Shown here piece after piece: positions 35,312-45,014 of a stretch of DNA of 64,000 nt; the first letter of the stretch is position 1, and every line of letters starts with the position of its first letter. This DNA is from Siphonodentalium dalli. Its lineage: Eukaryota; Mollusca; Scaphopoda; Gadilida; Siphonodentaliidae. Made by a program: the position numbers and the translations under genes. The notes beneath the pieces are model-generated. The model was given only the letters and a program-made list of their open reading frames with translations, was not told where the DNA came from and did no database searches. The stretch lies in contig CP136069.1 of assembly GCA_032622095.1 (NCBI GenBank), positions 158,893,043-158,957,042 on the forward strand. The letters run 5' to 3'.

Positions 35312-35796
35312 GTAACCAACCTGCCATCATTATTGCTAGGCCATTACGACGATTATGAAATATCACAAAGCCCAATAATTTGAATGCTTGACATAGCCTA
35401 ACATGTACGGTATCGAATAATAGAAAAGACTAAATTTGCAGAATGGTCTTTTTATATCAAGTATTATTGTGATTCAATACAGTGCAGTCCGCAGTTACTA
35501 GCTTCTATCATGTACTGCTCATTCTGTATATGTGCTCCATAAAACTCTCATACATGTAGTATATAAAATATATACCATTTGAAAGAGGAAGCTCCAAAAC
35601 ATTGTATTATCAACTTATCCGGTGCAATAAACTGTGAACATGTTGTATTTGTTCAGTTACCAATGTGTTTTTGTCATCTGGATTGTAATAAAAAGTGCAT
35701 TTTTTTCAATGAAGGGGGGGGGGGGTTACTATATCTTAAAGATAGAGTTATTCCCCTTCCATTGAAAATACATTTATAGTTTGCATTCTGGGAGCC

Positions 35797-36180
35797 AGAC
35801 TCATTGATTTGGAGCCTAACTCAACGCGTTTAACGGAGAAAAAGAACCGTACCCTAACCTAACTTGAAATTTCTGATCCACCGGGAGAACAAGTGGTCTC
35901 AGACTCACTGATTTGGAGCCTAACTCAACGCGTTAACGGAGAAAAAGAACCGTAGCCTAACCTAACTTGAAATTTCTGATCCACCGGGAGAACAAGTGGT
36001 CTCAGACTCACTGATTTGGAGCCTAACTCAAATGGGTTTAACGGAGAAAAAGAACCGTAGCCTAGGCTAACCTAACTTCTGAAAATTCGGATTCACCGGG
36101 TGATAGTATAAGTGATCTTAGACTCATTGATTTGGAGCCTAACTCAACTCAGAGTGTTAAACCGAGAAAAACAACCGTAT
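35797..36180. repeat. 104-bp tandem array
   Basis: Units start AGACTCAYTGATTTGGAGCC at 35797, 35901, 36004 and 36120 (periods 104, 103, 116; last unit partial). Each holds CTAACCTAACTT and ATCCACCGGGAGAACAAGTG. Ends 17 bp before the SGNH stop codon. Confidence 0.9.
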
Positions 36181-36196
36181 ATAGCAGACAAACAAA

Positions 36197-36755
36197 AGCT
36201 ATACAATCAATTTAACAGCCTCTGAAATGCCTTTCAGGAACAATCTGTTGCCTTTTGGTGAGAGGTGAACCTTATCACAGTAGAGGGTTTGATCATCATG
36301 GTGAATTTCGTTATGATCTACAAAAAACATATTTAATTCCCGCATCAAAATCCTAATATCAGAGTTAAGCTTCTCTCTCTTGTGCTCGATAGCCCGGATT
36401 GACTTGGCACCTTCTCAGAAAAATCTCTGTAAAATGCCAACATACATTACAAAGCAGTTTGGAAATTTATCAATAGTGTACTGAATTTCATCTTTAATCA
36501 TGCCAAACAGTTCAAGTATGGGTGTGTCAATGACATTATTTGAGCCCAGATGAATAATAATGCCACTAGGCTGTGGGTACTTAGTTGCACATTCATTTAA
36601 ACAGTCTCTTAGATTATTCACCTTCCTCCCACCCTTACCTTGCCAGATGACCATTGCACCCTTGACCCCAAGATTACCATATTTACAAGATGCCGCGAAA
36701 GCCGAAGCCCGTTCAATGTGTGATGCGCCGATGACCCATATTATTGGTTGAGAAC
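36197..36755 (-). pseudogene. SGNH hydrolase, 3' exon of the giant element gene
   Basis: Minus strand, opened by a good acceptor (TTTCTTTTACATCTCTAG). Block I is IIWVIGASHIERA, then WQGKGGRKVNNLRDC. Block III is IIIHLGSNNV (G and N of the oxyanion hole). Block V is DKVHLSPKGNRLFLKG (DxxH). One TGA (about 36415) interrupts the frame; otherwise it is open to the TAG at 36197. SGNH enzymes are esterase-like hydrolases. The predicted intron (36756-36861, donor GG|GTTAAAG) joins it in frame to the zinc-finger tail of the MULE-type gene; a separate gene remains possible because an AATAAA lies in that intron. All catalytic blocks are present despite the stop, so inactivation looks recent. Confidence 0.7.
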
Positions 36756-36856
36756 CTAGAGATGTAAAAGAAACAAAAGTTTATTATACAAAAATGATGC
36801 TATGATAACTATATATATCTACAAGCTGTCATAGCTGTATTAACCTTCCATATACT

Positions 36857-37735
36857 TTAACCCATCTTCATCTGCTTTGTGTTTTCCTCAGTTAAAAGAT
36901 CACCTGCAGATTTCCTTTTAATATCTAATTTATGCAATTTTGACAAGGCTAAGTTCTTTAAACCAAGAGTGCTCTCTCTACCTTCAATTATTTCAGACAG
37001 GTCAGTTTCTGATTCTGCTATATTTACAGATTGTAATTTCCTGGGAATTTGTCTCATGCTATTCACTGGCATTGAACTAGTTCGCAAAACTTTAGGCAAG
37101 GCATCACCATCTGTAGTCATTTTGACTGTCATTGATTCTTCCTTGCGAAATTCGTATCGATAATGTTGAGAATCCAAAATTTTATTGTGATGTTCTCTTA
37201 CACGAGTTCTCAACTGTATTTCATTGCTAAATATTTTTATAGACTTACTTTCTAACCAACACGAACCGCAAGTTAATAATTTTTGAGAATGAGCCCTTGC
37301 TAGATGAGCGAATAATTTTTGTTGATTTGAACAAAAGAATGGAGCTTTCACTTTATCTTCAATACACTTGTAACACACTAGTTTCATAGCCGGAACCCAA
37401 TTTACACTCCTTTTTTTGGCTTTTCCTTTTGTTGCATCACCTTTAGATTTATTTCCAGTATTGATGGAACTACCCTCCACTTCTAATATAACACCTAATT
37501 CTGTTAGTGATTTCTCCACGGCACGTTTAAAATTAATTCCTCGGTTTGCTGGGCGAGTTCTTTTCCTTCCAGCATGTCGTTCGCTTTCATTTTTATGAAA
37601 ATCTATATTGGGCCGATATGGATCAAAGGATTCATCATCAATATTAATTTGTAGGCTATATTTTCTTTCAGAAACAGGCTCAATATTTCTGAAACCACCA
37701 TAATGCGCTGAACGGATTGCCAAAGAACCACCTGA
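36857..37735 (-). pseudogene. C-terminal zinc-finger tail of MULE-type gene
   Basis: 288-codon open frame. It starts SLAIRSAHYGGFRNIEPV and overlaps the SWIM frame by about 120 bp, so a frameshift near 37725 joins them. A basic region (ERHAGRKRTRPAN) is followed by Cys/His clusters: LVCYKCIEDK, FFCSNQQKLFAHLARAH and LTCGSC, plausibly one or two zinc-binding units. The end KSAGDLLTEENTKQMKMG runs to a TAA or, more attractively, to a donor one base into the Gly codon that leads to the SGNH exon. Function of the tail is unknown; DNA or RNA binding is possible. Confidence 0.55.
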
Positions 37736-39087
37736 CTTGTTATTGGTTTATCATGTAAAATCTTTAAAACATGTTTTGCAGATATTTCAGAATATTGAAT
37801 TTCACTTGAGATATCAAGAAGTTCTGAAATTATGTTAAAGGGAATTGAGCTTTCAGATTCTTCAATTTGATCAGATCTTGGATAATACAGTTTGAAAAGT
37901 TTTAGAATAACATCAGTATCTTCAAGATTGTTTTGATGGGCAAATGCAGCATAAAGATGTTTGCAAAAATATGGTTGACCATGGTAAAGGAAGGCATAAC
38001 AAGTACAAACACAAATATCTGGGTTACAAATGTGTACGAAAGATGAATGTCTTGTCGCGATCATTTTTGTGTTATCAGGAAGGATATCAAGGATGCTTTC
38101 TCTGAAAATTTCAGCAGCCTTCATATCCAATGAATGAATGACATCACGGCAGCGACGCACACTGTCATGACTGTAACAGTGCTCAGAAGTCACTTCCTCT
38201 GCTAATTGTTTGCAAGATTTGCGAGGAGTTTTTTTGGACACATAATTATCAATTTTTATATTTTCTTCATTATCTTTTCCTATGAGAAATCCGTCAAATA
38301 ATGTTTCGGAGCTATTGTCATCCTGCAATTGATTTTGTGATAGTGGCTCATAATTTCCCGAACTCATTCCTATTCTAGTTTCTTTCTGAAATGCATATTG
38401 ATCTTTAGACTGTGAATCAATAATATACCATGAGCTTGCATTATCAAAATGTCTGATATTTCCATTTTTAAGAAGTCCAACTGACCTATCAATGACAAGT
38501 TTCTCTTTTTCGATAAAATTTATGTTTTTTTGTCTAAATTTAGGTTGATGTTTCATGTTCATTTCTTTCTTTTCGCATTTGAAAATGGGTTTTATAGCTT
38601 TAATGAAGAACTCGGATAACAATTTATTGACATGGGAGTCTAGATATGTTTCATCAATATCTCTGAATTTTCTTTCTGTTATATTATTTGTCAGATTTAA
38701 TGGATTACTTCTCTCGGCTGGTGGGACGGAATACAATTTCTCTGCAGTGAACGAGTTAGCCCATTTTTCACAAAACCAATTGTTTTCCATGTAATTAATC
38801 AAACTTATCTTCAGACTTTCTGGCAGAAGTTCAGTTGGAATTTCATTATTCAAAAAAGTTTTAAATCCAGTTATGGTTTTTAGCCGCACATCCTCATTCC
38901 AACTCCTCATTATGTATTTGAAAGCAGTCTCAAGAGGACGGAGGAAGAGAGAGACACGCTTGTCGTCAAGCAAATGAGCACGAAAAGCATTTACACCATG
39001 AAAATTGCACAGGGCTGTTCTCAGGTTTAGGCTTTCCACAGCCCACCGGATTGGTATATCTACTAGTCCCAGGTATATCTTTGTCAT
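37603..39087 (-). pseudogene. MULE transposase core end plus SWIM finger
   Basis: 494-codon open frame. RWAVESLNLRTALCNFHGVN carries the CxxH helix of MULE transposases. Then come a long helical region with WNEDVRLKTI and NNWFCEKWANSF, and the SNPLNLTNNITERKFRDIDE block (NN..E), typical of the DDE-core end. The later CVCTCYAFLYHGQPYFCKHL is a SWIM-type CxCx(n)CxH finger. MULE transposases cut and paste DNA in the nucleus; SWIM fingers are common at their C-termini. Broken at both ends by frameshifts. Length and order fit the family. Confidence 0.75.
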
Positions 39088-39520
39088 GCTGTACCATAAA
39101 ATGAATCGGATCTTTCAAAGCGCATGGCCTAAATGTAAAGAATCCCATACCATCATTAAATACCCTCATTAATTTTTTATGATCACATGAAGGATCTGAA
39201 CATGGTATATTCGCAGCTAAAATTTCAATGGTCGTTGCATGTGTTTCCAGTTCATTATTGTCAGAGATACTGATAGCAGCCGGCCTACCAGTATTGTTCA
39301 TATGTTATTAAAGCTGTACTGATCCTAACAGACATGAAGTCATGTTTAGTGTCATAACCAATGACGTACTTGACAAGATCACGCAAATTATGGCACGCAA
39401 ATTCATCCGACACTATCAAATGATAATTTCTATCGAGATCCCTATCACCTCGCTGGAAAAAAATTACAGATTCCTTTTTACCCTCAATGAGATTTTCAAT
39501 ATTACGCCAATCAGATTAAG
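38966..39520 (-). pseudogene. MULE transposase, DDE N-terminal part
   Basis: Two frames. Upstream, 39306-39520 reads RNIENLIEGKKESVIFFQRG, then YHLIVSDEFACHNLRD and a stop; then 38966-39301 reads TGRPAAISISDNN, DGMGFFTFRPCALKDPIHFM and VQHDKD. VSDE and HDKD could hold catalytic acids, but I cannot fix which. The two frames are joined by a frameshift near 39300, and a second shift near 39080 leads to the CNFH helix. Confidence 0.5.
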
Positions 39521-39842
39521 TTGAATCTATCTCATCTTGACAGGAAATTGAGTCTCTCAATACATGTCGATCAACTATCTTTGCACGATTTTGTATTTGG
39601 GAAAGGCTATGAGATGTTTGTGAAGCTTGTTCATCTGGATAAATCTGATTTACCTTGTTCTTATTCACAAATATTTGTTTTGGTGTGGTACTGTTTTCGC
39701 GAAGCATATCCCACTTGTCTCTAGTTGATAAAGAGGGCCTTTTCGTGTGCTGACTCGGTGCAGAAACATGATACTTTGAATTTTCGAAGTGCTCATATAT
39801 GTTCCAAGTCTCCATATCGTCTTTGTGTAGAGTAAGTTTCAA
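39516..39842 (-). pseudogene. N-terminal part of MULE-type protein
   Basis: MKLTLHKDDMETWNIYEHFE then polar text with NKNKVNQIYPDEQAS. Position just before the DDE core matches the DNA-binding region of such proteins, but no finger is recognisable. Confidence 0.35.
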
Positions 39843-40077
39843 TTTCCAACCACACTAAAAATGATCATTTTGAGTTATTTTAGGTTTATCTTTTGACTGT
39901 AAAATTATGGATTTAGGTCGGTGATTATTGTGTTTTTTCCAATATCTATAACATGCATTGCAATAGTATGCACCCTCTATTTTTTCCACTGGGGAGAAGT
40001 ATCACACATACAATTTGTGCAAGTTTTTTTTTTGGTCCAATAATAGATCTTGTTTACATGCTGATTAAGATGAGATA

Positions 40078-40671
40078 TCAGTGTTTATAATTATCTCTGT
40101 AAGCAAATGACCGCAGGTTGCACGACATTGTAATGTACATAACAACAGGAATATCATTCCGATTTCCATTCTCATGTGAAAAATTATATTTCTCATCAAA
40201 CCGATGTGTTTTACCCCAGGTTTTGTTATCAGATACAGATGATTTCAAAGTAGAATTTTGAGTCTCGTATTTTGATGTCACATTTTTATCCAAAACAATG
40301 CGTTTGCATATATCAAAATTGAATTTATCAAAAAACTTTTTCAAATCATTCCCAGTCCGACACTGTTCAGAATAAATCCACTGATTTGATTCCAAATGCG
40401 GAACTACTTCTTCAGAAACTATGAAGGATTTAATATTTGAAATTGCAATTTGATCATGTTTTCCTTTTGTGCAAGGGAATTCTTTTGGGAAGTCTCGACC
40501 ACACTTCAGTTTGCACCTGAGTTTGAGGAACCTATCTTTGCTGTGACTTATAGAAGGGGAGCCAATTATACAGCTTGATAACATTGGATGCAGTTTCAAA
40601 TTAGTTTCATCAGTTAATTCCTTAACATTTATATCCAAAGTAGAACACTTTATATTAGCCATTTGTTGCAT
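40078..40671 (-). pseudogene. unknown region of the giant element gene
   Basis: 197-codon open frame with LRCKLKCGRDFPKEFPCTKG (several Cys) and DICKRIVLDKNV. No family recognised; between the linker and the transposase N-terminus, in the same orientation. Confidence 0.35.
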
Positions 40672-41186
40672 TCAGAGCTTTCTAGAAAATGTTGTATGGT
40701 ATTAATCGTGTTTGAGTCTTCTTTCATGGCAGTTGAACACTTAAAAAAAATTATCGTGTTTGAGTCTTCTTTCATGGCAGTTGAACACTTAAAAAAATTT
40801 GTTGTTTTGCGAGCTTTTGTCTGCAACACTAATTTCAGTTGTTGTCTAGTTTTCTCCGCTAAAACATATGGTTTTTTCAAAAGCATACAGTTTATATTAT
40901 CTGGCACTTTCAAGTCTAATGATAGACTAGTTGCTGCATTCCTATTTTTGTTTACATTGTCAACCTTCTTAATGGTGGCTGAATGAGAATTAACATCGTT
41001 GTTTATGACGTGTGATATACTTCTTTGATTATCAGCAGCACTGTTATTAGATTTATTATTCATGCTTGTTGGACGTGATGCCAGTACAGATTTTGCCAAT
41101 ACCATGTTTATATCGATTGTGTCTGACAGGAGCCAACACGTCAAAACTTGGCGGAGAAAGTCAGATTGATTAGAGACCTTTCTCAA
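40650..41186 (-). pseudogene. low-complexity linker of the giant element gene
   Basis: 178-codon open frame rich in Asn, Ser and Lys. A 48-bp tandem duplication (about 40702-40797) repeats FFKCSTAMKEDSNTI in frame, suggesting a recent slip event. No domain recognised. Confidence 0.45.
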
Positions 41187-41209
41187 ATATCTTACACTCA
41201 GGATGCATT

Positions 41210-42320
41210 GTTGGTTACAATGTTATAAAACAAATCATTTCGGAGACAGCAAAGTGCAATTCCAACTGCTGCCGCTACTCCACAAATATCAGCACAAGAT
41301 TGTGACATAATTCATAGAGCATCTATTTTCACGGCATTTATGTACTGTACTTTCAGAACCAACAGCACACCTCACCCTGTGATTGTACTGAGGGTCATGA
41401 CAGAAAACAATGTCCAATTTAGAAGAATCAATGTTGGACAGCATAATACCCTCTTTCAATTTATCAAAAAAAATTCCAGGAATTTGCCATCCCTTTGTGT
41501 CTGCATACAAAAGACAGTTTTTATTTATATAGTACACCGCGAATACAAAATGATTACCACATGAATTTGATAGCTCTGTCTGACCACTGCCATCAGCAGT
41601 TTCATGAACTAAGAAATGGAAGATTATTCTTGGATCACCACCATCTAATTTTGTTAATTGTGATACTTGCTTTTCAACAGTTTGAGGCAGATTTGACAGT
41701 GAATATGTATCTACTATGGTTACATGCGCGTCTGGTACCATTGCATTGAGGCTATCTCCAATATTGAATAAAACCATATTACTTAACCACCGATGGTTAG
41801 TCAGTGTGCTCAAATCATCTACTAGAATTTGTCCAAATGGCAAATTTACCACAGTGTCATTGTAGCTCTTTCAAAATGTCGCGAAATTTTCTGACAATGT
41901 TAGACGACACGGGAGTCACACATATTTTATTGGTGACTGTTTCTAAATTATGAAACCAAGTGACTTCTAATGCAGCTTTTCGGCACATTTGTCTTTGTTT
42001 ATGAATAGCTTTGATTTGGTTGAAACACTGTGCAGAAAGATTTCCAAAAGCTGTAGACACAAAGTGTTTTTGTCTGGCTTGTCTATTTTATTTAATTGAT
42101 TTAAACACGATGTAACATCCTCCATTGGCGGGACAAATGTGAGCTGAGTGACGTCCGCCATAACTACTGGAGGTTCAATAATATTAATTAAATCTCCATC
42201 TGAAATGTCCGATATTCCATTAAGAATTTCAAGACTCAGAAATTTTGCTTTTGAGTTGAGATCCCATCTCTGAATCTGATTGATAGAATCCAAAAACTCA
42301 CCATTTTCATTGTCTGCCAT
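41210..42320 (-). pseudogene. Ulp1-like (C48) cysteine protease
   Basis: ATG 42320 in good context (AAAGATGGC) opens MADNENGEFLDSINQIQRWD. After frameshifts near 42050 and 41855 the catalytic domain reads LTNHRWLSNMVLFNIGDSLN (entry helix), GNHFVFAVYYINKNCLLYAD (His and Asp of the triad), and, after another shift near 41310, MSQSCADICGVAAAVGIAL (Gln and nucleophile Cys). These four residues are the Ulp1/SENP peptidase signature. Such proteases cleave SUMO-like or other isopeptide links in cells; several MULE lineages carry one, with unclear role. All catalytic residues survive at DNA level, but three frameshifts inactivate it. Confidence 0.75.
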
Positions 42321-43391
42321 CTTTGCACTCTTTTCGCTTTCTACAGTATGGCTGCTTGACTCTTTTGTAGATATCTAATCTGAACTGAGAGTGCACTGTC
42401 AACTGCAACCTGGAGATTTAATAGCTGTAAATATAAACAAAATTCATACCATGGGTGGGAACTGGGATTAATTCAATAATAGTACTTTAGACTGTTTTGG
42501 TGTTTACTAGTAGTAGAGATATTGTTTGTTTCTTGAGAGATAATGATTCCATGGAAAAATTTAATAACTACCGTAATTCAATATTAATCAAACTTATTTG
42601 AATACTAGTACATGGTTCAACATTGGTTGGTGGAATAATTAATTTTAATACCATAATGTCATAATCATATTAATCTTATAAGTTATATTAATCTAGCCAC
42701 AACACAAATCAAGAGATTTATCATTTAATTTTAACCAGATTTAACAAACAAATAAATTGAATTGCATCAGAATCAGATGCTGCTGTGATGGTGAAATGAA
42801 CTTGATAATCAATTAAATTGTTATAATTTATGGTACAATATAAAGTCACTTTATACAGCTTTCCATTATTGGCAATAATGGAAATGATAATATTGATAAA
42901 TGATAAGTCAGATAACTAATGCAGAGCTGACAAAAGAGACCAAGTCTGTTGTCAGGAACAACCTTGAGTTTAACTAACCTTAATGGCTTAAACTTGTTTT
43001 GTTTATATTGATATAAAAATAATATTATTCTAATTATCTCTAATAGAAAAGTCAATTTCAACGAATTGTATTGTAAATGTCACGATTGCAACACTCTTAC
43101 ATGGCCTCATGTCAATTGCAATACCCAATAACATGCAATTATTCTCGGAGCTGGCACCCCCTTAACTTGGATTAAGTTAAATGGCCTCAATGACCACCAT
43201 CATTTAGTCTAGGAAAAACTTCGTTTTATTGACTGAAATTTCTTAAATTGATACCTATTTGATCAAATATTCGTTGCAACAGCAACTATAAGATACAGTT
43301 ATTCTCCGCGCGTTTGTCGTATAAATTATTATAATGTTAATTGTCTTAAATAACTCAATTTAATTGTAAGAATTCTTAAAAACAAACTCAC
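42321..43391. other. probable intron or 5' region
   Basis: Very AT-rich, no frame of interest. A possible acceptor (TAAATCTCCAG) on the minus strand lies at about 42410, so most of it may be an intron between the upstream exon at 43392 and the Ulp1 exon. Confidence 0.35.
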
Positions 43392-43526
43392 CTTTGCCGC
43401 TTTCAAAACTCCAAGGGCACGCATAGCGTGCGTGATTGCTGGCGTCATTGTAGATTTTAGAGTTATCGTTCCTGAATGGGATAACCGAATGTCAAGATGT
43501 CCGCAATTGCACAAATGCGTCATTAA
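43392..43526 (-). CDS. possible upstream first exon
   Basis: Minus strand: ATG 43526 opens PPSCLMTHLCNCGHLDIRLS and runs to LGVLKAAK followed by a consensus donor GTGAGT at 43386-43391. It is the right strand and place to be the first exon of the Ulp1/MULE gene, but could equally belong to another gene. Confidence 0.3.
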
Positions 43527-43698
43527 ACAAGATGGAGGCATTTCCGGTTGAGATGGCTAATTCACTTATGTTTCTAGTTTTGGCTTCAAAAATGGGAGGT
43601 TATCTTATTTCGGAACCTCAATTTCTCAGAAGTCTATTTTTTATCTATCTATGCAGTAATATTTTTTTTATTTTCTGAGATGGATTAATAATAGATAG

Positions 43699-44202
43699 TT
43701 AAAGGTACGGTTGGCCTTGGCGGTGGGTATCCTGTGATAATATTTCCACCCGTCAAAAACCGCCACAAACAGAAAGAACAACAACATGTAGACAGCCTTT
43801 GTCCGTATACAAATAAGAAATATCGCATAAACAGTATGTTATTGTCATATATTTGACCATTGTTATGTAAACAAAAGCATAAAAAGTAACTTTTCTGGTG
43901 TTTGTTTATATTATGATGGTAAACATAAAGAGCGTTCTTTGTTGGTGAATTCCTGATATGGAACGAATAAAGAGCGTTTATGCCATTTGTGTGTGATTAG
44001 CCAGCAGCATTGTGCTGTCTTCTGTAACACAATCAGGCTCTTGCTTAGGTAAAATATAGTAAATATTTATGATAACATGCTGTTTACGCGATGGTCATGG
44101 TATATATATGAACGAAACTGTATGCGTTTTAATGTTTTTCTGTTTACGGTGATTGGAACAAATATGAATATTTTCGAAAACTAAGGCCTCACGTGCCTTT
44201 AA
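43699..44202. mobile_element. TTAA MITE copy 5
   Basis: Full copy; ends AAGGTACGGTTGGCC and GGCCTCACGTGCCTT, TTAA on both sides. Confidence 0.9.
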
Positions 44203-44723
44203 AAATAATGCTTTATCGTTGTAATTATAAGCCATAAACATTGTCGTGTAAAAGTATTTTATCTTTTCTATTAAAACAGTTATGTGTTCATTGCACACCA
44301 CCTGTTCTAGACCTTGAATTTTATAAAAACAGTTCAGACCATGGATCACACATTTTATTAAAGAATATTTTAGTGTTCTCAATAACAAAATTGCATAAAA
44401 GTATGCATTTATTTTGTGCTCAATCTATTGTTATAATTACTAAAACAAAGATTTTGAGAAATTATTTCTCGAAAATCAGATAACCAGGGCATATAACTAA
44501 AAAAATACTTTAACAAGTTCCTGGGTTAAATCATAAATGCACTCGACTACTAGAAGAACTGAAAATTAATATTAAAATTAATTAATTTGAGCCAGGAATA
44601 AGTGCGAAATACACTCATGTGCTCTATGAATGATGTAAACAAGATGGTAATTACAATGAAAATGAGTTTATGGCTCTTATTCCTAGCTCATATTCATTAA
44701 TGTGTTGCGTATATATGCCGAGT
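44203..44723. other. no gene seen
   Basis: AT-rich; the text AATACACTCATGTGCTCTAT near 44610 is shared, inverted, with about 62128. Confidence 0.35.
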
Positions 44724-44917
44724 CGCGGCCATATTGGATCCATCCAGTCCCGTTCCGTGGTTTTAATGCTACATGTTAAAGTTCTGGAGTAGCATTTCCA
44801 TATATGGAAGTCATGAATTTTCAACAGCTCCATATATGGAAATGCTACTACAGAACTTTGACATGTAGCACTAAAACAACGGACGGAATGGGGCTGGATG
44901 GATCCAATATGGCCGCG
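44724..44917. repeat. 194-bp near-perfect palindrome
   Basis: CGCGGCCATATTGGATCCAT at the left and ATGGATCCAATATGGCCGCG at the right, with inverted match through TGCTACATGTTAAAGTTCTG and CCATATATGGAA to a small centre. Probably a short MITE or foldback element; no target duplication seen. Confidence 0.85.
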
Positions 44918-45014
44918 ATTTAGTGATTAAACTTATGTTGAATATAGTAGGAGATGGCCCCATAAATTACTGAATTTGGGTACAGTCCCCCTTTATGATT
45001 ATTTATTACATGAT

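Larger units (their letters stand above)
36857..42320 (-). mobile_element. giant MULE-type element gene: Ulp1 - MULE - SWIM - zinc finger
   Basis: One minus-strand coding region of about 5.5 kb, readable almost end to end through some ten frame changes. Order: ATG 42320 with Ulp1-like protease (to about 41220), a Lys/Asn/Ser-rich linker (40650-41186), a region of unknown fold (40078-40671), an N-terminal DNA-binding-like part (39516-39842), the MULE DDE core (38700-39520), SWIM finger (about 37945-38020) and a Cys/His-rich tail (36857-37723), possibly spliced to SGNH (36197-36755). Proteases of the Ulp1 class and SWIM fingers are known partners of MULE transposases. No terminal repeats or target duplication were found for it. 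Confidence 0.7.

Noticed and set aside
35797-36180. CRISPR-like array
   Set aside because: Units are contiguous 104-bp repeats without unique spacers, in animal DNA.
35797-36180. Interstitial telomere (CCTAA repeats)
   Set aside because: Only two CCTAA copies per unit; the unit is a 104-bp satellite.
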